Source: Adiantum capillus-veneris (Eukaryota > Streptophyta > Polypodiopsida > Polypodiales > Pteridaceae). Taken from it: 64,000 nucleotides of DNA. A program made the translations under genes and the position numbers. Each line of letters begins with the position of its first letter. Within the stretch, counting starts at the first letter, position 1. The stretch lies in NCBI GenBank assembly GCA_014529385.2, contig CM043966.1:94739587-94803586 (forward strand), read 5' to 3'. Positions 60,053 through 64,000 of this stretch are shown here, piece after piece. Under the pieces are notes generated by a model. It saw nothing but the letters and a program-made list of their open reading frames with translations. It ran no database searches and had not been told where the DNA came from.

Positions 60053-60838
60053 TTGTGTCAGAAAAGTTACATAGAGACATTGCTATGTAAGTTTGGAGTT
60101 GAGGATTGCAAACCTATTGCCACTCCCATGGAAACAGGTTTCAAATTGAGTCTTCATAATGTTGGTGATCTTGCTGGTGTCACTCTTTGCCCAACTGCTA
60201 TTGGTTGCCTCATTTATGTATGCAACACGAGGCTGGATATTTAGTTTGTACTCTCTCAGGCTAGTAGATTTATGCATAGCCTAGGGTCTAAGCATTGGCA
60301 GACTGTCAAGAGGATTTTTTGCTACCTTAGTGGCTTGTTTTATCCGCAGGGGGGATCATTGCCGCCAGACTTACATGCTTTTTTGGACTCAGATTGGGTT
60401 GGTTGTTTTGACACGCGAGCATCCACAAGTGGTTTTTGTTTCATGCTTGGCAGTTCATGTATATCATGGTTGAGAAAGAAGCAACCTAATGTGGCCACTT
60501 CAAGTTTTGAGGCTGAGTACAGGGCAATCTTCATAGCTATCGTTGAGGTGTATGGCTTAGACAACTTATGGCTGATTTGGGTGTTGGACAGGACATTGCC
60601 TACCTACACTGACAGTCAAAGCGCATTGGAAGTTGCGAGGAACCTAGTTGTTCATGCTCGCACAAAGCACATTGAGGTGCATTACCACTATGTTAGGGAG
60701 AGGCTCTCAGTAGGAGAGATCAGATTGGCTTATGTGCCAACACAGGAAAACCTTACGGATCTTTTCACAAAGGCATTGTCTTGTGAGAAGCTCAAAGCTT
60801 TCCGAAAAGCTTTGGGCTTACTCCCCTTTGTGGACTGA
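60053..60838 (+). pseudogene. Copia-2 RNase H region
   Basis: KSYIETLLCKFGVEDCKPIA, then a stop at 60242, then HSLGSKHWQTVKRIFCYLSG and the RNase H motifs. SDSDW has become LDSDW and SCEAEY has become SFEAEY. DSQSAL and ENLTDLFTKALS are present. The last 188-codon frame is open to the stop at 60838, next to the polypurine tract. Confidence 0.9.
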
Positions 60839-60913
60839 TCATGTCCTCAGGGCATGGGACTTCCCTTTACCAATGTCCCAGCTCTCATTCACCACATCAC
60901 TCCAGGGGGGATT

Positions 60914-61139
60914 TGTTACCATATACATGTGGTAGTGATGTGTGTGAACACACCAGGACCGCCAGAGCATGTTTTCCCTCTTTAGGAGGTTCCCCCCCCG
61001 TGCATTGTATACACGCCCATCACTCTAGGGCTATCTATCTTTCCATTGGACACTAAGTAATACACTCTCTATTGTGTTCCTTGAGCTTCCTTCGTCTTCT
61101 CCAACATGTGTGCATTTCTCTGCAACCCTAATTCCAATA
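60914..61139 (+). repeat. Copia-2 3' LTR
   Basis: TGTTACCATATACATG after CCAGGGGGGATT, ending CCTAATTCCAATA (C to T at the last but one base). Confidence 0.95.
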
Positions 61140-63021
61140 GGGAAGGGCCAAAAACATATGTTTTTGCTGAGTTATTTGCATCCCTTTCCAATTTGAATTT
61201 CAATAGGTCATCAAAAAAGAAATGCTAGATCATGATCTTAGAAACACACTTAATTTTTTTGAGAATTTTTGGAGCTAGAAACGATGAGGTATGAATTATT
61301 TGGTGGACCCCACTTTTCCATCTTTTTGTCACAAGTCATCCCTAGTCTCCTCTCACCTCCCTCCACACATTCCACAAACGCACTCACAAGTCACCCCTAG
61401 CTAGGGATTTCACTGATTTGATCACGAGCATGTGATTATATTAACACAGTGAGTGATCACACATGAATAAGACATGATTACATTAGGTATTAACATGACT
61501 CTCATGGTAACCTACAGAACCATTAGAGTCGATAAGCCTACCATATTTTTTTATTTTTTTGGCAGGCCCGCCACCGAGAGAATAGAAAAGGTTGACAGTA
61601 TATAGTAAAAATTGTACTATCTTTGGCATTTTGACTAGGCAAATCCTTCGGGAGTGTATCCTAGTGCCAGATACAATTACTTGTCCTTGTGAGTTGACCT
61701 AAGGTTACAGAGTCACAGATCCTTTTTCTAGGCCGAACGTGATTCTTAATTCGATAACCACTTCTGAAAAATAAATAAATCTTTGATCGAAGGCAAAGGT
61801 GTTATGCCAAACAAATTGAATCTTTGAAGAGTCATGCTCATTATGAAGCCTGTGGTCCATAAAGGGCCTGAAGTTGGTTTTAGAAGATGAGCATATTTAA
61901 ATAATGAGTTGATAGTCAAGGATTGGCTGCCATGTACTAGTCTACTGGGTATATAAATATTCTTGAAGTCTTGCATTTCACACCATCATAGGTTTTAATT
62001 GATGTACATTGTTTATCACTGCACAATATGAGATCTATAATCCTTAATTGACTGAAAATAGCTTCTATATATCGAATCATATGCATAAGGGGGCTGCAAT
62101 CCTTGATTGGATAAAAGTAATCCTCAATTGTGTAATTTTGTTGAAAGTTTTATATTATTGTTTTATGCCCTGGTTTAGATAGAGAGCACGTTGTGTATTG
62201 TGAAAGTTTGTTGGTGCATGAGATTGAAATCATAGATATTATTTCTTTTGTTTGTGTTTTGCAAATAATTATCATTGTTCCAATGTATAAGTTGATTATT
62301 CTTTGCTGCATGTGAACATAATTGAGCAAATTCAAGAAACCTAAACGTCTTTATATATGAACAATGTGAAGTTTTTAGATGTGTCTTATTGTTTGCAAAT
62401 TATAGAGGGTGTAAAACTAATTCTCATGTTTGTAATTGCATTGAAAAATTCATAGCTTTGTGTATGTATAATGTCAGATAGAGAGTGCATTGCAACGTGT
62501 AAACTTGCTCACAACATATGTGGTCGATATGTGGATCGACAAGAGTGCATTGAAAATCGCACAATGTGTAAATTTGATTGCTTTCTTAATGATTTTTTTT
62601 GTTTTAATATATATTCAAATGAGAAGTAGAGAATTGTTTTTAGAGCTGAATATCTAGTTCTTATGCCTTCAACTATAAATTCAAGCAATGGAGCAAACTA
62701 CCTGCACAAGTGGTATGAAGTCAAGAAGAAAAAATCCCCCAGGCAAAGAGTGGGAGTTTACTCATAACATATGTGGTCGATATATGGAGTGGCAATCTAA
62801 ATTTTGCTACACCACAAAGTTTGGCGAGGATCCACTTATTGGGGACCTGTTTTGGTAGCTTTACAAAGAATTGTTGAAAATGCGATCATCCTCAAGGGCT
62901 TGCAATTGGAGTCGCCAAAAAGGATGGAAAGAGACAATGGGTAGAGAAATCTATTATGGATGCATGTCAAGAGAATCCAAAGTTAAATACAAATCATGAT
63001 AATCATGATTCATGTGGTGAC
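61140..63021. other. Unassigned intergenic sequence before Copia-3
   Basis: AT-rich. The word ACATATGTGGTCGATAT(G/A)TGGA occurs at about 62515 and 62767. A weak coding-like stretch near 62690-62830 (KEWEFTHNICGRYMEWQSKFC) hints at a BED-type zinc finger of a hAT transposase, but this is too weak to call. Nothing else. Confidence 0.4.
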
Positions 63022-63250
63022 TGTGACCATATATATGCTGTAGTGATGTGTGTGAACACACTTAGGACCGTCGGGGCATTTTTTCCCTCTTTAGGAGGTT
63101 TTTCCCCCCGTGCATTGTATATACGACCATTCATTCTAGGGCTATCTATTTTTCCATTGCACACTAAGTAATACACTCTATGTTGTGTGCCTTGAGCTTC
63201 CTTTGTCTTCTCCAAGCTGTGTGCGTTTCCTTGTAACCCTAATTCCAACA
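63022..63250 (+). repeat. Copia-3 5' LTR
   Basis: TGTGACCATATATATGCTG to CCTAATTCCAACA, 229 bp, then TGGTATCAGAGCAGG at 63253. Confidence 0.9.
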
Positions 63251-63404
63251 ATTGGTATCAGAGCAGGTTGCGTCCTCCCAAGCTTAGTTGCCAGAGCAGC
63301 TTCGGCATGTGCCTACTCATTTTCTTCAATTCTAGTGAGCTTTGGCGAGCGTTCGTAGGTCAACAAAAGTTTTGGGAGAGCTCATAGAGCTTAGTCTGCT
63401 GAGA

Positions 63405-63950
63405 CACCAACATAGATGTGTTCAAGATGTTAGCTGTTGAGGACAGATTGGATGGGTACAATTACCCTATGTGGGCTTACATGATGCAACATGTTCTTGT
63501 GTCAAAGGGTGTCTAGAATATTGTGCAGGGCATTGATGTACGTCTTGGTTATGAGGATGTATGCGATGTTGAGGATGTTGCAAGTCTTGCTGTTGTTAGA
63601 GTTGTTTTGTACCTAGGGCAGAATAAGCTCGTTGGGATGTAAAGGATGCACAGGCTCATGCGTTGATTGCATTTTCTATCAAGTGCACCATTTCTCCTCA
63701 CATTTGTTCAACGAAATCTACAAAACAGGATTGGGACATTCTGGCTGGTCTTTATGCAAGCCGCAATGAGGCAAAAATTGCATTGCTGCATAAAGAGCTG
63801 GAGTCAAAGATTATGCATGAGGAAGATGATATGGACACTTTCCTTGCTGGTGTCAAGGATATCAATGAGCAACTTATTTCTATAGGTGAAGTCATTTCAG
63901 AGAAATCCCTTGTGCAGAATGTTCTTGATTCCTTACCAGACTTTTGCTAG
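63405..63950 (+). pseudogene. Copia-3 gag
   Basis: The ATG region is altered, but the frame continues DVFKML, DRLDGYNYPMWAYMMQHVL and VSKGV, then TAG (63514) at the same codon as in Copia-1 and Copia-2. Frameshifts follow, then STKSTKQDWDILAGLYASRN and MDTFLAGVKDINEQL to a stop at 63948. Part of the leader just upstream is deleted relative to Copia-2. Confidence 0.9.
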
Positions 63951-64000
63951 TACTTGGAGACTTATGACCCAAGTAAATCTTGAAGTTGTCAAGTTTGATG

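Larger units (their letters stand above)
48358..61139 (+). mobile_element. Copia-2, complete but inactive, split by Gyp-2
   Basis: LTRs of 226 bp each are flanked by a perfect target duplication GGGAA (48353-48357 and 61140-61144). The family is the same as Copia-1. Gyp-2 lies in the leader between the primer site and gag. Without it the element is about 5.2 kb and, unlike Copia-1, retains the protease region. Many stops and frameshifts. Confidence 0.95.
63022..64000 (+). mobile_element. Copia-3, 5' part, cut by the window end
   Basis: Third member of the Copia-1/2 family: 5' LTR, primer site and broken gag, continuing past base 64000. The 3' end and target duplication cannot be seen. Confidence 0.95.

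Noticed and set aside
62660-62830. BED zinc-finger or hAT transposase fragment
   Set aside because: Only a weak resemblance over about 20 residues and no further transposase motif.

Overview
This is a stretch of a large, repeat-rich nuclear plant genome. The evidence is plant-type LTR retrotransposons (Copia with a tRNA-Met-type primer site, and Tat-like Ty3 with two RNase H domains), one spliced host gene of a plant coiled-coil family, and a pseudogene closest to plant ERLIN-like proteins. Very long GA/CT, GT/CA and pure G or C tracts are unusually dense. A seed-free plant such as a homosporous fern is possible, but the sequence alone does not prove it. There is no sign of a bacterial, organellar or viral genome.

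Layout. Bases 1-4500 hold relics: a broken Copia end with its 3' LTR, then a degraded Ty3 reverse transcriptase followed by tandem and dispersed repeats. The only intact-looking host gene lies at 6708-10518, with three exons whose splice junctions keep frame and give 948 residues. Its second intron is mostly microsatellite. A repeat of about 500 bp flanks the gene on both sides in the same orientation. Bases 11.8-18.1 kb contain dispersed and tandem repeats and a cluster of about 325-bp inverted-repeat elements lying in G tracts. A gag-only (TR-GAG-like) retrotransposon occupies 18181-21310. An intronless, broken ERLIN-like copy is at 21476-22377. Bases 22.4-26.6 kb are microsatellites and two segmental tandem duplications.

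The second half is nested retrotransposons. Copia-1 (28260-40666, TSD GCCTA) is split by the Ty3 element Gyp-1 (29391-36850, minus strand, TSD ATGC). Copia-2 (48358-61139, TSD GGGAA) belongs to the same family and is split by Gyp-2 (48644-56264, plus strand, TSD ACGC, LTRs about 2 percent different). Copia-3 starts at 63022 and runs off the window. Between them, 44.5-47.3 kb holds a small tandem LTR array of TRIM/LARD type on the minus strand.

The most interesting signal is a 72-codon open frame between the primer binding site and gag in both Ty3 elements. The two copies have identical length and about 47 percent identity without gaps, so the frame looks like a real extra gene of this Ty3 group. 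Both Ty3 elements also lack the integrase core. All three Copia copies share a stop at gag codon 40. Together these suggest that defective elements were spread by proteins supplied in trans.
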